A stretch of 61,117 nucleotides of DNA from Actinomycetota bacterium (GCA_009726095.1 WLMZ01000008.1:1-61117); one strand, 5' to 3'; shown: positions 16,142 through 30,677, counted from the stretch's first letter. The notes: generated by a model from the letters alone, not told the origin. Numbers and translations are program-made.

Positions 16142-17793
16142 GCACCCACACGGTCGGCAATCACCCGTCCAGCGGCAACCTCGATGGTGCGGGTGAGGCG
16201 CACGCTGGAGAGCAGGGTGCGGTCGTGGGTCACCAGCAGCACCGTGCCGGTGAACGAATCGAGAGCGATCTCCAACTGCTCGATGGCCGCCAGATCCAGG
16301 TGGTTCGTCGGTTCGTCGAGCACCAGACAGTTGGTGCCCCTGGCCATCAACAACGCCAGCACGGCACGCGTGCGCTCGCCCGGTGACAGCGATGCCGTCG
16401 ACCGGTTCACCTCGGTGGCACCGATGCCGAACTTGGCCAGCAGCGTGCGCGCCTCGGGCACTGTCATTGCCGTGGCGTGCATGAAGGCCTCGAGCAACGT
16501 CTCGGTGTCGGACAACTGAAGGCGGCCCTGTTCGAGCTCGCCCACCACCACGCTCGGCCCGAGGTATGCCTCGCCCGACGATGCAGCAAGACGACCCAGG
16601 AGCATCTGTAACAGCGTGGTCTTGCCGCTGCCATTGCGACCGACGATGGCAATGCGCTCGCCTGCGGCAATCGCCAGATCAATCGGACCCAGCGTGAAGG
16701 TGCCGCGTTGCGCCGTGGCCCCGGCGAGGCGCGCCACCACCGCACCGCTGCGAGGGGCCTCTCCGAAGCTGAGCCGAAGCTGCCATGCCTCACGCGGTTC
16801 GTCGATGACCTCGAGGCGCTCCATCGCCCTTTCGGTACGTGCTGCCTTGCCGGCCAACTGCTCGGTCTGGTTGACCTTGAAGTTCTTGACGTGCTTGTCG
16901 CCGTCCGAGGGCTGCTTGTTGGCCTTGCTCAGGCCCTGTGTGGCCCATTCGCGTTCTCGTTGGGCGCGACCCTGCAACACGGCCTTTTTGTCGGCGTACT
17001 CCTCGAATCGCTCGCGGGCATGCTGTGCAGCCAGGTCGCGCTCGGTCAAGAACGCATCCCAGCCGCCGGCGTAGAGCGAAAGTCGATGCGTGAACTGATC
17101 GAGTTCGGCCACGTGGGTCACGGTGCGGCGCAGGAACTCGCGGTCGTGACTGATCACCACCACACCCGCCTGGCGGGATGTCACCCACGCTTCGAGCCGG
17201 GCAAGGCCATCTAGGTCGAGATCGTTGGTGGGCTCGTCCAACAAGAACACATCGAACCGGGCCAGAAGCAGCGCCGCCAGGCCCGCCCGGGCGGCCTCGC
17301 CACCCGACAGCGCTGTCATCGGCTGCGACAACAGCCGCTCGGTGAGCCCGAGTTCGGCCCACACCTCACCGATGCGCGCATCGAAATCGGCGGCGCCGAG
17401 CGCCAGCCAAGCATCGAGTGCATCGGAGTAGCGATCGTCGGCAGCGACGACCCCCGCCGCCAGATCAGCGGTTGCCGAGTCCAGTTCGGTGTTGGCAGCC
17501 GACACCCCGGTACGACGGGCAAGGAACTCGACAACGGTCTCGCCATCGCGCCGCTCGGGTTCCTGGGGGAGATGACCCACCACCGCGTTGGGCGGCGACG
17601 TGGTGACCGAACCGCCTTCGGGGACCAGGTCGCGACTGAGCACACGCAGCAACGTGGACTTGCCGACACCATTGGGCCCGACCAGACCCACGCACCAACC
17701 GGGTGCCACCGTGAGATCAACTTCGTCGAGGATGGTTGCTCGACCCATCGACAGCGAGAGCGATTGGGCGTGCAGCGTGGTGTGTGCGGACAT
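16138..17793 (-). CDS. ABC-F family ATP-binding protein
   Basis: 551 aa protein with two ABC ATPase domains and no membrane domain, i.e. an ABC-F translation factor or antibiotic-resistance protein. Domain 1: Walker A GPNGVGKST, signature LSGGEAARA, Walker B FLLDEPTNDLDL, switch His ISHDREFL. Domain 2: GRNGSGKTT, LSPGERTRA, CLVLDEPTNHLDLAA, VTHDRTLL. A charged linker (KKAVLQGRAQREREW...) joins them, as expected for a P-site tRNA interaction motif. The start at ATG 17793 (MSAHTTLHAQ) fits the family; the frame is open to 18156. It resembles actinobacterial ABC-F proteins of the macrolide/lincosamide type but a specific function cannot be read off. Confidence 0.9.
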   Translation of the reverse strand: MSAHTTLHAQSLSLSMGRATILDEVDLTVAPGWCVGLVGPNGVGKSTLLRVLSRDLVPEGGSVTTSPPNAVVGHLPQEPERRDGETVVEFLARRTGVSAANTELDSATADLAAGVVAADDRYSDALDAWLALGAADFDARIGEVWAELGLTERLLSQPMTALSGGEAARAGLAALLLARFDVFLLDEPTNDLDLDGLARLEAWVTSRQAGVVVISHDREFLRRTVTHVAELDQFTHRLSLYAGGWDAFLTERDLAAQHARERFEEYADKKAVLQGRAQREREWATQGLSKANKQPSDGDKHVKNFKVNQTEQLAGKAARTERAMERLEVIDEPREAWQLRLSFGEAPRSGAVVARLAGATAQRGTFTLGPIDLAIAAGERIAIVGRNGSGKTTLLQMLLGRLAASSGEAYLGPSVVVGELEQGRLQLSDTETLLEAFMHATAMTVPEARTLLAKFGIGATEVNRSTASLSPGERTRAVLALLMARGTNCLVLDEPTNHLDLAAIEQLEIALDSFTGTVLLVTHDRTLLSSVRLTRTIEVAAGRVIADRVGA

Positions 17794-17907
17794 GGGACTG
17801 ACTCGTTGGGTGGGCGTCCAACTGACGCAAGGCGACGGTATCTGGATCCGGGCGCATGCACACCGGTGATGACGTGGAACGGCGTACGGAAACAGCACAC
17901 TGTTGGG

Positions 17908-18633
17908 GTGAAGCATGCGAGGTACACGACCCTGTTGCTGGATCTCGACCACACGTTGCTCGACTCCGATGCGTCCGAGGTCCTGGCGTTCGAGCACGCC
18001 CTCGGCACGAACGGCGTGTCTGACCCGAGTCGCTATCTCCCCGCCTACATTCAGATCAACCGTGCGCTGTGGTTGGCGGTCGAACGCGATGAGGTCACAC
18101 CCGACTTCGTGCGGACCGCACGTTTCGAGCGGCTGGTCGCGACCACCGGGCTGCACGTCGACCCACTGGCACTGGCCGGCGCCTTCGTCATCGGACTCGG
18201 CCAGAACGGAGAGCTGTATCCGGGGGTGATCGCGGTGCTCGATGCGCTTGGCGGACGCATCCAGATGGCGTTGGTGACCAACGGCCTCGGCGACGTGCAG
18301 CGGGCCAGGGTCGCGCGGTTGGGACTTGCCGGCTATTTCGACGCCGTGATCATCTCATCCGAGGTCGGGGTCTCGAAGCCCTCGACCGCCATCTTCGACA
18401 TCGCCTTCGATCAGCTCGGCGCGCCGGCGCGGTCATCGGCGCTGATGGTCGGCGACAGCCTCACCTCCGACATCCGTGGCGGGACGAACTACGGCATCGC
18501 CACCTGCTGGTACAACCCGCACGGCCATGCGGCCGCCGACACCGATCGCATCGACCACGAGATCGACACCATCGGCGGCCTGATCGATGTCGTCATCGGG
18601 ACGATGGATCCACCGCCGCTGCGATCGGCTTGA
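17908..18633 (+). CDS. HAD-superfamily hydrolase (YjjG-like)
   Basis: Haloacid dehalogenase-like phosphatase, about 241 aa. Motif I is LLLDLDHTLLDSD, motif II ALVTNG, motif III the Lys in EVGVSKPSTAIF, and motif IV MVGDSLTSDIRGG. The cap and the NG/LGDVQRARV segment resemble YjjG-type nucleotide phosphatases. Start unsure: GTG 17908 is close to the core; ATG 17872 would add 12 residues. The 3' end overlaps the convergent MFS gene by 41 bases. Confidence 0.85.
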   Translation: MKHARYTTLLLDLDHTLLDSDASEVLAFEHALGTNGVSDPSRYLPAYIQINRALWLAVERDEVTPDFVRTARFERLVATTGLHVDPLALAGAFVIGLGQNGELYPGVIAVLDALGGRIQMALVTNGLGDVQRARVARLGLAGYFDAVIISSEVGVSKPSTAIFDIAFDQLGAPARSSALMVGDSLTSDIRGGTNYGIATCWYNPHGHAAADTDRIDHEIDTIGGLIDVVIGTMDPPPLRSA

Positions 18634-19837
18634 GTAGCGGCATGGCGAGTGCGGCAACGAGGGCCAGGGCCACACCCGCAACGATGAACGGTGCACGCAG
18701 ACCGAATGCCCGAGCGAAGAGTCCACCGAAGCCGGCGCCGAACGGGACGACACCCCAGGAAATGGTGCGGTATGCGGCGTTCATCCTGCCCAACAGCCGA
18801 CCCGGGGTCAGCTCCTGACGGACCGTGGTGTTGAGCACCAGCCAAAATCCTGTCCCCACCCCCAGCACCCCGAACATGGCGACCGCGACCACGGGTGACG
18901 ATGTGATCGCCAGACCGACCATTGCCGTTGCCCACATCCAGAACGACACGGCAATCGTGCGTACGACGCCGAACCGCTCGGTCAGCCGGCTGACGAACCA
19001 GCGGCTGGCGACCGTACCGGTGGCTGCGCCGATGAACAGGGCGGTATAGGTGATCTTGCCGCTGTGCAGGATCTGGTCGGTGTACAGCACCAGCAGCGCG
19101 ATCGACGAGAAGTAGAAGAAGTTGATCACTGCGAGAATCGCTGCGAGCCGGCGGAGCGCCGGGTGACCCAACACGAAGAGAAAGCCTTCGCGTACATCGT
19201 CGCGGAGCCGTGTGGTCGGCGCCTCCACGCCGTGGTCATCAGCAAGCGCGGCAATCAGCGCAGCAGACCCGGCGAACGATGCTGCATCGGCGAGGAAGGG
19301 AATGGACGCAGCGACGCTGAACAGGCTGGCGCCCAATGGTGGCCCGGCGAACTGCACCGCCGCCACCTGGGCACTGCCAAAGCGGGCATTGGCCTCCATG
19401 AGGTCGCGCTTTTCCACGATTGACACGAGCAACGCCTGCGCAGCGTTGGTGTGCAGCGTCTCCAGCGTACCCAGCGCAAAGGCGCAGGAATAGAGCATCC
19501 AGATGTGCTCGACGTCCATTGCTATGGCCACGCCCAAGGCCGCAACGATCACGAAACGGGCGAGATCTGCACCGACCATCAGCCGCCGGCGATCCATCCG
19601 GTCGGCCATCGCTCCGGTGAGCATCGAGAACATCAACCACGGGAGCCGGGATGCGATGGTGACACCGGCGATCAGGAACGGGTCACCGGTCAAGGTGGCC
19701 GCAAGCAGCGGGAACGCCGTGACGAACATGCCGTCGCCTGTGCTCGACACCACCACCGACCACCACACCAACTGGAACGGTCGACCGATGGATCGCCGTT
19801 TCTGGTTGGGACGTTCGATGATGGCTGACAAGCACAC
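18593..19837 (-). CDS. MFS transporter (MFS_3/enterobactin exporter-like)
   Basis: 414 aa membrane protein with about twelve hydrophobic helices. The N-terminal WWSVVVSSTGDGMF and the loop LTGAMADRMDRRRLMV (motif A) are typical of the MFS_3 family that includes EntS-like exporters and Mef-type pumps. Also typical is LLGRMNAAYRTISWGVVPFGAGFGG in the C-terminal half. GTG start at 19837. It is divergent from the following ABC-F gene. Substrate unknown. Confidence 0.87.
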   Translation of the reverse strand: MCLSAIIERPNQKRRSIGRPFQLVWWSVVVSSTGDGMFVTAFPLLAATLTGDPFLIAGVTIASRLPWLMFSMLTGAMADRMDRRRLMVGADLARFVIVAALGVAIAMDVEHIWMLYSCAFALGTLETLHTNAAQALLVSIVEKRDLMEANARFGSAQVAAVQFAGPPLGASLFSVAASIPFLADAASFAGSAALIAALADDHGVEAPTTRLRDDVREGFLFVLGHPALRRLAAILAVINFFYFSSIALLVLYTDQILHSGKITYTALFIGAATGTVASRWFVSRLTERFGVVRTIAVSFWMWATAMVGLAITSSPVVAVAMFGVLGVGTGFWLVLNTTVRQELTPGRLLGRMNAAYRTISWGVVPFGAGFGGLFARAFGLRAPFIVAGVALALVAALAMPLLKPIAAAVDPSSR

Positions 19838-19930
19838 CGATTGTGACGGCGCAGCTCAGCCACGTCAAGCACAGGTCATTGTTCCGACGGGTGAGGAAGT
19901 CCGCTGTGACGCAGCGAGACTCGGAGCCTC

Positions 19931-21571
19931 ATGAGCAGCATCGTGGTGTCTGAATTGGAGTACGCACCCCCGGGTGCCGACCAGCTGTTCTTCGATGTCA
20001 GCTTTGGCGTCTCGCCGGGCGAGCACGCGGCGCTCGTTGGCCCCAACGGCGTGGGTAAGAGCACCATCTTGCGCATCCTCACCGGCCAGATCGACTCCGA
20101 TGGCGGCGACTTCACGGTCGGTGGCACGTTCCTACAGATGACCCAGGACGTGGGCATGGCGCTGCCAGAGGCCTCGCTGCGCGACATGTTGATCGAGGTG
20201 GCTCCCACGGCGTTACGCAACGCAGGCCGGCGGTTAGCGGCCGCCGAGCGGGCACTGGTCGCTGGCACCGACGACGGCATGGGCTACGCCGAGGCCCTGT
20301 CGGACTGGGGCGACCTCGGTGGCTACGAACTGGAGAACCAGTGGGCGGCCGCGGCGCAGCGCAGCGTCAAGACACCCATTGTCGATTTCACCACTCGCCT
20401 CGTCGGGCAGCTCTCGGGCGGCGAGCGCAAGCGCCTGGTGCTCGACCTGCTGCTGAACTCGGGCGCCGACGTGTTGTTCCTCGACGAACCCGACAACTAT
20501 CTCGACATCCCCACACGCGCCTGGCTCGAGGATCAGATCCGCGAGTGCCGCTCCACGATCCTGATGGTCAGTCACGACCGAACGCTGCTCGAGCGCGTCG
20601 CCACCAAGATCATCGCTGTCGAGGGTTCGGGTTGCTGGGTGCACGGTGGCTCGTACGCCACCTTCCCCGACGCCCGGCAGAAGCGACAGGAACTGCTGGG
20701 CGACGACCTGAAGCGTTGGAACGACGAGGAACGCCGCCTGTTCCACCACATGAAGATCATGAAGCAGCGAGCTGCGCAGAACTTCAAGAACGCCACCAAG
20801 GCCAACGGCGCCGAGACGCGCTGGGAGAAGTTCGTCAAGGCCGGTCCTCCCCCGCCACCGGTGCCCGACCAGCAGATCTACGTGCAGTTCCGTGGCGCCG
20901 ATTCGGCCCGCCGCGTCGTGAAGTTCGAGGACGTGTTCGTGAAGGACCTCTTCTTGCCCTTCAACGACGAGGTCCACTTCGGCGAACGCGTCGGGCTCAT
21001 CGGGCCCAACGGCACGGGCAAGACCCACCTCCTCAACGCGCTGAACGGCATCACCACCGAACTCAGCGGAACCATCACGTTCGGGCCGCGCACGTCGGTG
21101 GGCATGTTCAACCAGATCAACGACCGGCCCGAGTTCCGCGGCCGCGACTGCATCGACATCGTCCGCGACCGTCTGACCGACGAACAGAAGTCGATGGCCG
21201 CGCTGGCTCGCTACGGCCTGGTCAACAACGCCCGCCAGGAGTTCCAAACTCTGTCGGGCGGCCAGAAGGCCCGGCTCGAGATCCTCGGTCTCGAGCTGGC
21301 CGGACACAACGTGTTGCTGCTCGACGAACCCACCGACAACCTCGACATCGAATCGTCAGAGGCGCTCGAGCGTGCCCTCGATGGGTTCGAGGGCACGGTC
21401 ATCGCGGTCAGTCACGACCGCACGTTCCTGGCCAGGTTCGATCGCTTCATCATGATCACCGACGACGGCGAGGTGTACGAACTCCCCGACTTCGAGATCG
21501 CTCTTGCCGGTCTGTCAGAGCCGTCCACGCTGGCCACGTTGCGCCTCGCCAAGCCGTTGCACGACGCCTGA
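19931..21571 (+). CDS. ABC-F family ATP-binding protein (second copy)
   Basis: 546 aa, two ABC domains without membrane segments. Domain 1: GPNGVGKST, LSGGERKRL, LFLDEPDNYLDIP (Asp instead of Thr in the usual DEPTN), VSHDRTLL. Domain 2: GPNGTGKTH, LSGGQKARL, LLLDEPTDNLDIES, VSHDRTFL. The linker carries FKNATKANGAETRW. It differs clearly from the ABC-F protein 2 kb upstream. Related proteins act on the ribosome to aid elongation or protect against drugs. ATG at 19931. Confidence 0.88.
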   Translation: MSSIVVSELEYAPPGADQLFFDVSFGVSPGEHAALVGPNGVGKSTILRILTGQIDSDGGDFTVGGTFLQMTQDVGMALPEASLRDMLIEVAPTALRNAGRRLAAAERALVAGTDDGMGYAEALSDWGDLGGYELENQWAAAAQRSVKTPIVDFTTRLVGQLSGGERKRLVLDLLLNSGADVLFLDEPDNYLDIPTRAWLEDQIRECRSTILMVSHDRTLLERVATKIIAVEGSGCWVHGGSYATFPDARQKRQELLGDDLKRWNDEERRLFHHMKIMKQRAAQNFKNATKANGAETRWEKFVKAGPPPPPVPDQQIYVQFRGADSARRVVKFEDVFVKDLFLPFNDEVHFGERVGLIGPNGTGKTHLLNALNGITTELSGTITFGPRTSVGMFNQINDRPEFRGRDCIDIVRDRLTDEQKSMAALARYGLVNNARQEFQTLSGGQKARLEILGLELAGHNVLLLDEPTDNLDIESSEALERALDGFEGTVIAVSHDRTFLARFDRFIMITDDGEVYELPDFEIALAGLSEPSTLATLRLAKPLHDA

Positions 21572-21600
21572 CCGGCGGCCGTCGATTCACCACGTCGGCT

Positions 21601-21646
21601 TTGACGGGCAAGACGCCCGCCACTATTGTCAAACATGCTGACAATA
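21601..21646 (+). promoter_or_regulatory. Promoter with overlapping palindromic operator
   Basis: A -35-like TTGACG (21601-21606) is followed after 17 bases by TATTGT (21624-21629), a plausible -10. The -10 is the left arm of a perfect 8-bp inverted repeat, TATTGTCA-N7-TGACAATA (21624-21646). The gene at 21662 has GAGGGG close by. A dimeric repressor binding here would block transcription of the downstream unknown gene. Confidence 0.5.
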
Positions 21647-21661
21647 CCTGAGGGGCCCACC

Positions 21662-22336
21662 ATGGCGCAGACCACGACACCTGATACTTCGAATGCGAAC
21701 TCGCTCGTCGACGCCCCTGTCAAGGACGGGCTGCGCGATGTGCGTTACGGCGAGGTGCTGCTGCTGAGCGCCGACAACGGCACGTTCACCGCCGAGGTGT
21801 GGAACACGCTGGGCATGAACGATTGCCCGCAAGCGGCATGGGACGCTCTCGACGCCACTGCGATCGCGCAGGAGCGCGGCGCACTGTTGGCACTGTTGAA
21901 CGGACCGCGTTACTGGGTGCTCGACTTCATCACCTCGAACATCCGCCAGCAGGCACCCGAGACCACCTTCGGCGAACTCGGCATGTTCCGCGCTGCGGTC
22001 ATCGATTTCGGCTCCACTCCCCCGGACCCCACGCCGTACACCGACCGCTCCATCCTGCGCGAGACCGTGTTCGGCTGGAGGCAGGGCTCGGAGGTCTACG
22101 AACTGGTGACCCCCGACAACATCATCTATGTGATGCAGGCCTACTCACGTGCCGTCGACCCGGCCCAGAGCATCGACGACCTGCCCCGCCACGGCACCCG
22201 CATCAACCCGCCAGCCGGTTGGACGTTCCGCGTGCGCACGCTCACCGAGGACCTCGATGTGTTCAGCACCGCCGGTGTGGCAACCGTGCTACAGGACGAG
22301 TTCATGAACACCTACCAGCGGGTGCCCGCTTCCTGA
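21662..22336 (+). CDS. Conserved-looking hypothetical protein, 224 aa
   Basis: Not recognised. Soluble protein with no signal peptide or membrane helices. Start at ATG 21662 (MAQTTTPD), preceded by TGAGGGG; the open frame upstream crosses the palindromic operator and is unlikely to be translated. It contains a central WVLDFITSNIRQQAP and a C-terminal half rich in aromatic residues (ETVFGWRQGSEVYELVTPDNIIYVMQAYSR). The layout suggests a single regulated gene. It lies 31 bases upstream of mfd. Confidence 0.75.
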   Translation: MAQTTTPDTSNANSLVDAPVKDGLRDVRYGEVLLLSADNGTFTAEVWNTLGMNDCPQAAWDALDATAIAQERGALLALLNGPRYWVLDFITSNIRQQAPETTFGELGMFRAAVIDFGSTPPDPTPYTDRSILRETVFGWRQGSEVYELVTPDNIIYVMQAYSRAVDPAQSIDDLPRHGTRINPPAGWTFRVRTLTEDLDVFSTAGVATVLQDEFMNTYQRVPAS

Positions 22337-22367
22337 AACGCGGATCGCGGGCTTGCCGATACCCTCA

Positions 22368-25781
<3,414 letters not shown>

Positions 25782-25791
25782 GGTCGTCGTC

Positions 25792-26334
25792 GTGATTCGT
25801 CGACTCTCCGTCACTCTTGCCGCACTGACCCTCGCCGCCACCCTCACCTCGGGTTGCAACACGTTCTCGAGCAACAGCAACGCTGCCGTGGTCAATGGCT
25901 ACGCCCTGCCGGTGAAGCAGTACGAGGCCATTCTGGCCGGTGTGGCCCAGACCCCCGAGACCTTCCAAATCCCCGCCGTCGACGCAACCGGTATGCCCGG
26001 GACCACCGCCCGGAGCATCCTCGGCCAATGGGTGAGCAACGCGGTCATGACCAGCGCCCTCGCCTCCAAGGGTGTCACCGTGTCGGCGGCCGATCGCAAA
26101 GTCGCCGAGGACGCGATCCTCGCCGGCAAAGCCGCCGCCGTGTGGGCCACGCTGTCGCCCGGGCTGAAGTCGTTCGTGCTCGACTCGCAGACCCTGCAGC
26201 CAGCCTTCACCAAGGCCTTCGGCACCGATGCGCAGGCAGCCCTCGAAAAGGCTGCCCGGGCGTCCAAGATCACCATCGACAGCCGCTATGGCATGTGGGA
26301 TGCAGTCACCGGCCAAGTCGCCGCAACGCGCTGA
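25792..26334 (+). CDS. SurA-N-like lipoprotein
   Basis: 180 aa lipoprotein: N-terminal positively charged MIRRL, hydrophobic stretch, and lipobox LTSGC with Cys20 as the lipidation site. The rest resembles the SurA N-terminal chaperone domain (VVNGYALPVKQYEAIL...), but there is no parvulin PPIase domain. It sits between mfd and mazG, the place where actinobacteria commonly have such a protein. Likely extracytoplasmic chaperone-like role (inference). GTG start at 25792; the stop overlaps the mazG start (TGATG). Confidence 0.8.
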   Translation: MIRRLSVTLAALTLAATLTSGCNTFSSNSNAAVVNGYALPVKQYEAILAGVAQTPETFQIPAVDATGMPGTTARSILGQWVSNAVMTSALASKGVTVSAADRKVAEDAILAGKAAAVWATLSPGLKSFVLDSQTLQPAFTKAFGTDAQAALEKAARASKITIDSRYGMWDAVTGQVAATR

Positions 26335-27809
26335 TGACGGTCCGGCCCACGGTGGTCGTGGTTGGTCTGGGACCAGGCGGACCCGAGTTCGTCACCGAGC
26401 AGACCCGGGCGGCCATTGCCCAGGCCCGGCACCGCTTCCTGCGCACAGCCATCCACCCGTCGGCTGGGTTGGTGCCAGATGCGGTCACCTTCGACCATCT
26501 CTATGAATCCGCCGACACCTTCGACTCGGTCTATCTGCAGATCACCGAGGCACTGGTTGGCGCAGCGACCGAGCACGGCGAGGTGCTCTACGCCGTGCCG
26601 GGTTCGCCGCTGGTGCTCGAACGCAGTGTCCGCCAACTCCGCGATGACCCTCGGGTGCACTGCATCCTGCTGCCGGCCATCTCCTTTCTCGACCTGGCCT
26701 ACAGCGCGCTGGGCATCGACCCCGTCGAGTCGGCCCTACAGCTCATCGACGGACACGACTTCGCCACCGCTGCGGCGGGGGTCACCGGTCCACTGTTGAT
26801 CGCGCACTGCCACGCCAACTGGGTACTCAGCGATATCAAGCTGGCCATCGACGACGCCGCTGATTCCGCAGGAACGACCAACGACACCGTTGCCGTCACC
26901 GTGCTGCAACGCCTCGGCACTCCCGACGAACTGATCACCCACACCACCTGGGCAGAGATGGACCACGTCGTGGATGCCGACCACCTCACGAGCATCTACG
27001 TGCCACGCCTCAACGTCGCCGTCGCACAGCACTACGCCCGCTTCCATGCGCTCACCCGCACCCTGCGCGAGCAGTGCCCATGGGATATCGAGCAGACACA
27101 CGCCAGCCTGATCCCTCACCTGTTGGAAGAGACCTACGAGGTGGTCGATGCCCTCCAGGAGCTCGACCCCGACGATCCGGGTACCGATGAGGCGCTGATC
27201 GAAGAGCTCGGCGACCTGTTGTACCAGATCGAGTTCCACGCCACCATCGCCGAGCAGCAGGGTCGCTTCACCATCGCCGACGTCACCCAGGGCATCCACG
27301 ACAAGCTCATCCGGCGCCACCCGCATGTCTTCGGTGACGTGCGGGCCGAGTCCACCGATCAGGTGTTGTCCAATTGGGAAGCCATCAAGCACGCCGAGAA
27401 GGGACGCACCAGCATCTTCGACGGCATTCCCAACTCGCTCCCCTCGTTGTCGTATGCCTACAAGGCGCAAAAGAAGGCGTCGGGCGTCGGGTTCGACTGG
27501 CCGGATGTGCACGGGGCGCTGCCCAAGATCGCCGAGGAGACCGCCGAAGTACTGCATGCCCACGCCAGCGGCGATCAGGCCGCAACAGCGGAGGAGATCG
27601 GCGACCTGCTCTTTGCTGTCGTCAACGTGGCCCGACACCTGCGAGTAGACCCCGAGGTGGCGTTGCGAAACGCCGTTGGCAAGTTCCGCACGCGCTTCGA
27701 GGGCGTCGAACAACTCGCCGCCGAGCGTGGCATCGTGTTGGCCGCCAGCGACCTGGCCGTTCTCGATCAGCTGTGGGACGAAGTCAAGGCCCGCGGCCTC
27801 AACCAGTAG
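26334..27809 (+). CDS. mazG: MazG nucleotide pyrophosphohydrolase with tetrapyrrole-methylase-like N-domain (YabN type)
   Basis: 491 aa fusion. Residues 1-220 form a tetrapyrrole methylase-like domain (VVVGLGPGGPEFVTEQT, AVPGSPLV). Residues 240-480 hold two MazG domains: the first has CPWDIEQTHASLIPHLLEETYEVVDAL and EELGDLLYQIEFHA, with the metal-binding EExxE and ExxD motifs, and the second LPKIAEETAEVLHA with EEIGDLLFAVVNVARHL. This YabN-type order is frequent in Gram-positive bacteria. Removes non-canonical nucleoside triphosphates. Overlaps the membrane protein gene by 43 bases, convergently. Confidence 0.94.
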   Translation: MTVRPTVVVVGLGPGGPEFVTEQTRAAIAQARHRFLRTAIHPSAGLVPDAVTFDHLYESADTFDSVYLQITEALVGAATEHGEVLYAVPGSPLVLERSVRQLRDDPRVHCILLPAISFLDLAYSALGIDPVESALQLIDGHDFATAAAGVTGPLLIAHCHANWVLSDIKLAIDDAADSAGTTNDTVAVTVLQRLGTPDELITHTTWAEMDHVVDADHLTSIYVPRLNVAVAQHYARFHALTRTLREQCPWDIEQTHASLIPHLLEETYEVVDALQELDPDDPGTDEALIEELGDLLYQIEFHATIAEQQGRFTIADVTQGIHDKLIRRHPHVFGDVRAESTDQVLSNWEAIKHAEKGRTSIFDGIPNSLPSLSYAYKAQKKASGVGFDWPDVHGALPKIAEETAEVLHAHASGDQAATAEEIGDLLFAVVNVARHLRVDPEVALRNAVGKFRTRFEGVEQLAAERGIVLAASDLAVLDQLWDEVKARGLNQ

Positions 27810-29296
27810 TGCGGCTGGGTGGTCGCGGTCGACGTGGCCCGGCACATGGCATCGAGTCGGGTCATCGCGATCCAGGCGCACACACTGCTCAGGATGGAAC
27901 ACCCGACCAGCAACGCCCCAACGGACAGGATCTTCACATCATCGTGCGCCAGCCGGGCGATGTAGGCCGTGCACGCACCCACGCCGAACTCGAACAGCAG
28001 CCAGACCAGAAAGATTCGACCGCGACCGCCCAGCGCCACCACGGATCGGCCGAGCAGGAGTTGGCCGATGACGAAGCCCACGAAGGTCGCTGCACCGGCC
28101 ACCATCACCCCGGTCACGCCCACGGCCTCATTGGCGCGATCGCTGAATGCAAACAGCGTGGTACCCGACAAGAACGTGGCCGCGATCACCCATGCGGCCG
28201 GAGCCAGCAGGGTGCGGCGCCGAGCATTCACCGCAGCGACGAGCGCCCAGAGGACATACAGCACGTGAGCGGCGACTCCCGCCAGCATGATGATGCGCAG
28301 CGTGTTGGCCGACGACGTGAGCAGGACATGCGCTGGACCGGAGCCGTACCGCACCTCGGTCAGGATCGCGTGGCGGCGATCCACGAACGTCGCCGTGATC
28401 GCAGCGAGGTTCACCGTGGTCAATGCTGCCCACGCGCCGATGCGCAGGCCCGCCGTCGGCAACATCGGCTTTGCTGCGAAACCTGCGGGCCGCACGACGT
28501 TGACCGAACCAATCGGCCCGCTGTACGTGGCAAAGCTGACCGGCGGCACTGATGCACCCTGCCACTTGTGGTGGGTGAGCCCGCTGAGCCTGCGCGCCGT
28601 CGCGAAAAACGTTGAGGCGCCAGCGAGCAGTAGCACACCAGCCACGAAGCACAGGAACGCCTTTTCCTGCATCGCCGCCTGCGGATGGGTCGCCGGGAGG
28701 CCCCGCTTCACGCCGGCCAGGGCGGCCCACAGCAGAATCCCCGCGAGCGCCTCCAGCAGGTACCAGACCCTGGCCAGGTAGGTACTGCCACCAAGATCGG
28801 TCGACGCTCCAGCCACAGTGCCATGGGGCAGGTACAAGAACATGAGGCAGGTGAGCCCGGCAATGAACATGCCCGACTGCAGCGTCCGGTCGATCCAGGC
28901 GTGGGCCACGAGCGCAGCCACCGGAACGAGCAACCAGCCACCGACCGCTACCCATGCCGAGCGCAGGCTGCGCAACACACGACGCGCATTGAGCACCGCT
29001 GTGGCGCTCCACAGCACCATCGCGACGAATGCCACGATCACACCGATCTGGCCGATGACGAGCAGCCGATCGGCAGCTGCCTGGTAGGCCACCGCATCGG
29101 GGAGCCTCCCCTGTTCATAGATCGAGAACGTGTGCTGAAAATGCAACCCGAACACGATCGCCACCACCCCGAGGAGCGCCAACGAACCACACGCTGCCAG
29201 ACGCTGCATCAACTCGGGAAGCGGGACGCGTGCCCGGAACCGACCTACCGGCTGGGACTCCCCATCACCGACCCATGGCCCCGCATCTTTGGTCAT
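27767..29296 (-). CDS. Polytopic membrane protein, function unknown
   Basis: 509 aa with about twelve hydrophobic helices, arranged in two groups of roughly six separated by a polar loop near residues 240-280 (THHKWQGASVPPV). The N-terminal half, with WSATAVLNARRVLRSLRS after helix 2, resembles the DUF4328-type membrane domain, and the C-terminal half repeats a similar NARRRTLL element, so an internal duplication is possible. No catalytic motif seen. It converges on mazG and is divergent from eno. Confidence 0.75.
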   Translation of the reverse strand: MTKDAGPWVGDGESQPVGRFRARVPLPELMQRLAACGSLALLGVVAIVFGLHFQHTFSIYEQGRLPDAVAYQAAADRLLVIGQIGVIVAFVAMVLWSATAVLNARRVLRSLRSAWVAVGGWLLVPVAALVAHAWIDRTLQSGMFIAGLTCLMFLYLPHGTVAGASTDLGGSTYLARVWYLLEALAGILLWAALAGVKRGLPATHPQAAMQEKAFLCFVAGVLLLAGASTFFATARRLSGLTHHKWQGASVPPVSFATYSGPIGSVNVVRPAGFAAKPMLPTAGLRIGAWAALTTVNLAAITATFVDRRHAILTEVRYGSGPAHVLLTSSANTLRIIMLAGVAAHVLYVLWALVAAVNARRRTLLAPAAWVIAATFLSGTTLFAFSDRANEAVGVTGVMVAGAATFVGFVIGQLLLGRSVVALGGRGRIFLVWLLFEFGVGACTAYIARLAHDDVKILSVGALLVGCSILSSVCAWIAMTRLDAMCRATSTATTQPHYWLRPRALTSSHS

Positions 29297-29387
29297 ACGT
29301 CTGCTATCGACAGAATGCCCGTTGAACTTGAATCACGTTCGTCCCTACGACCCGGCCGAAATGGGGCGGCAGCAGCGATCGCACTAG

Positions 29388-30677
<1,290 letters not shown>

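Noticed and set aside
21316-21440. Frameshift in the second ABC-F gene
   Set aside because: A long overlapping frame exists at 20341-21651, but the 546-aa frame carries all Walker and signature motifs in both domains without interruption.
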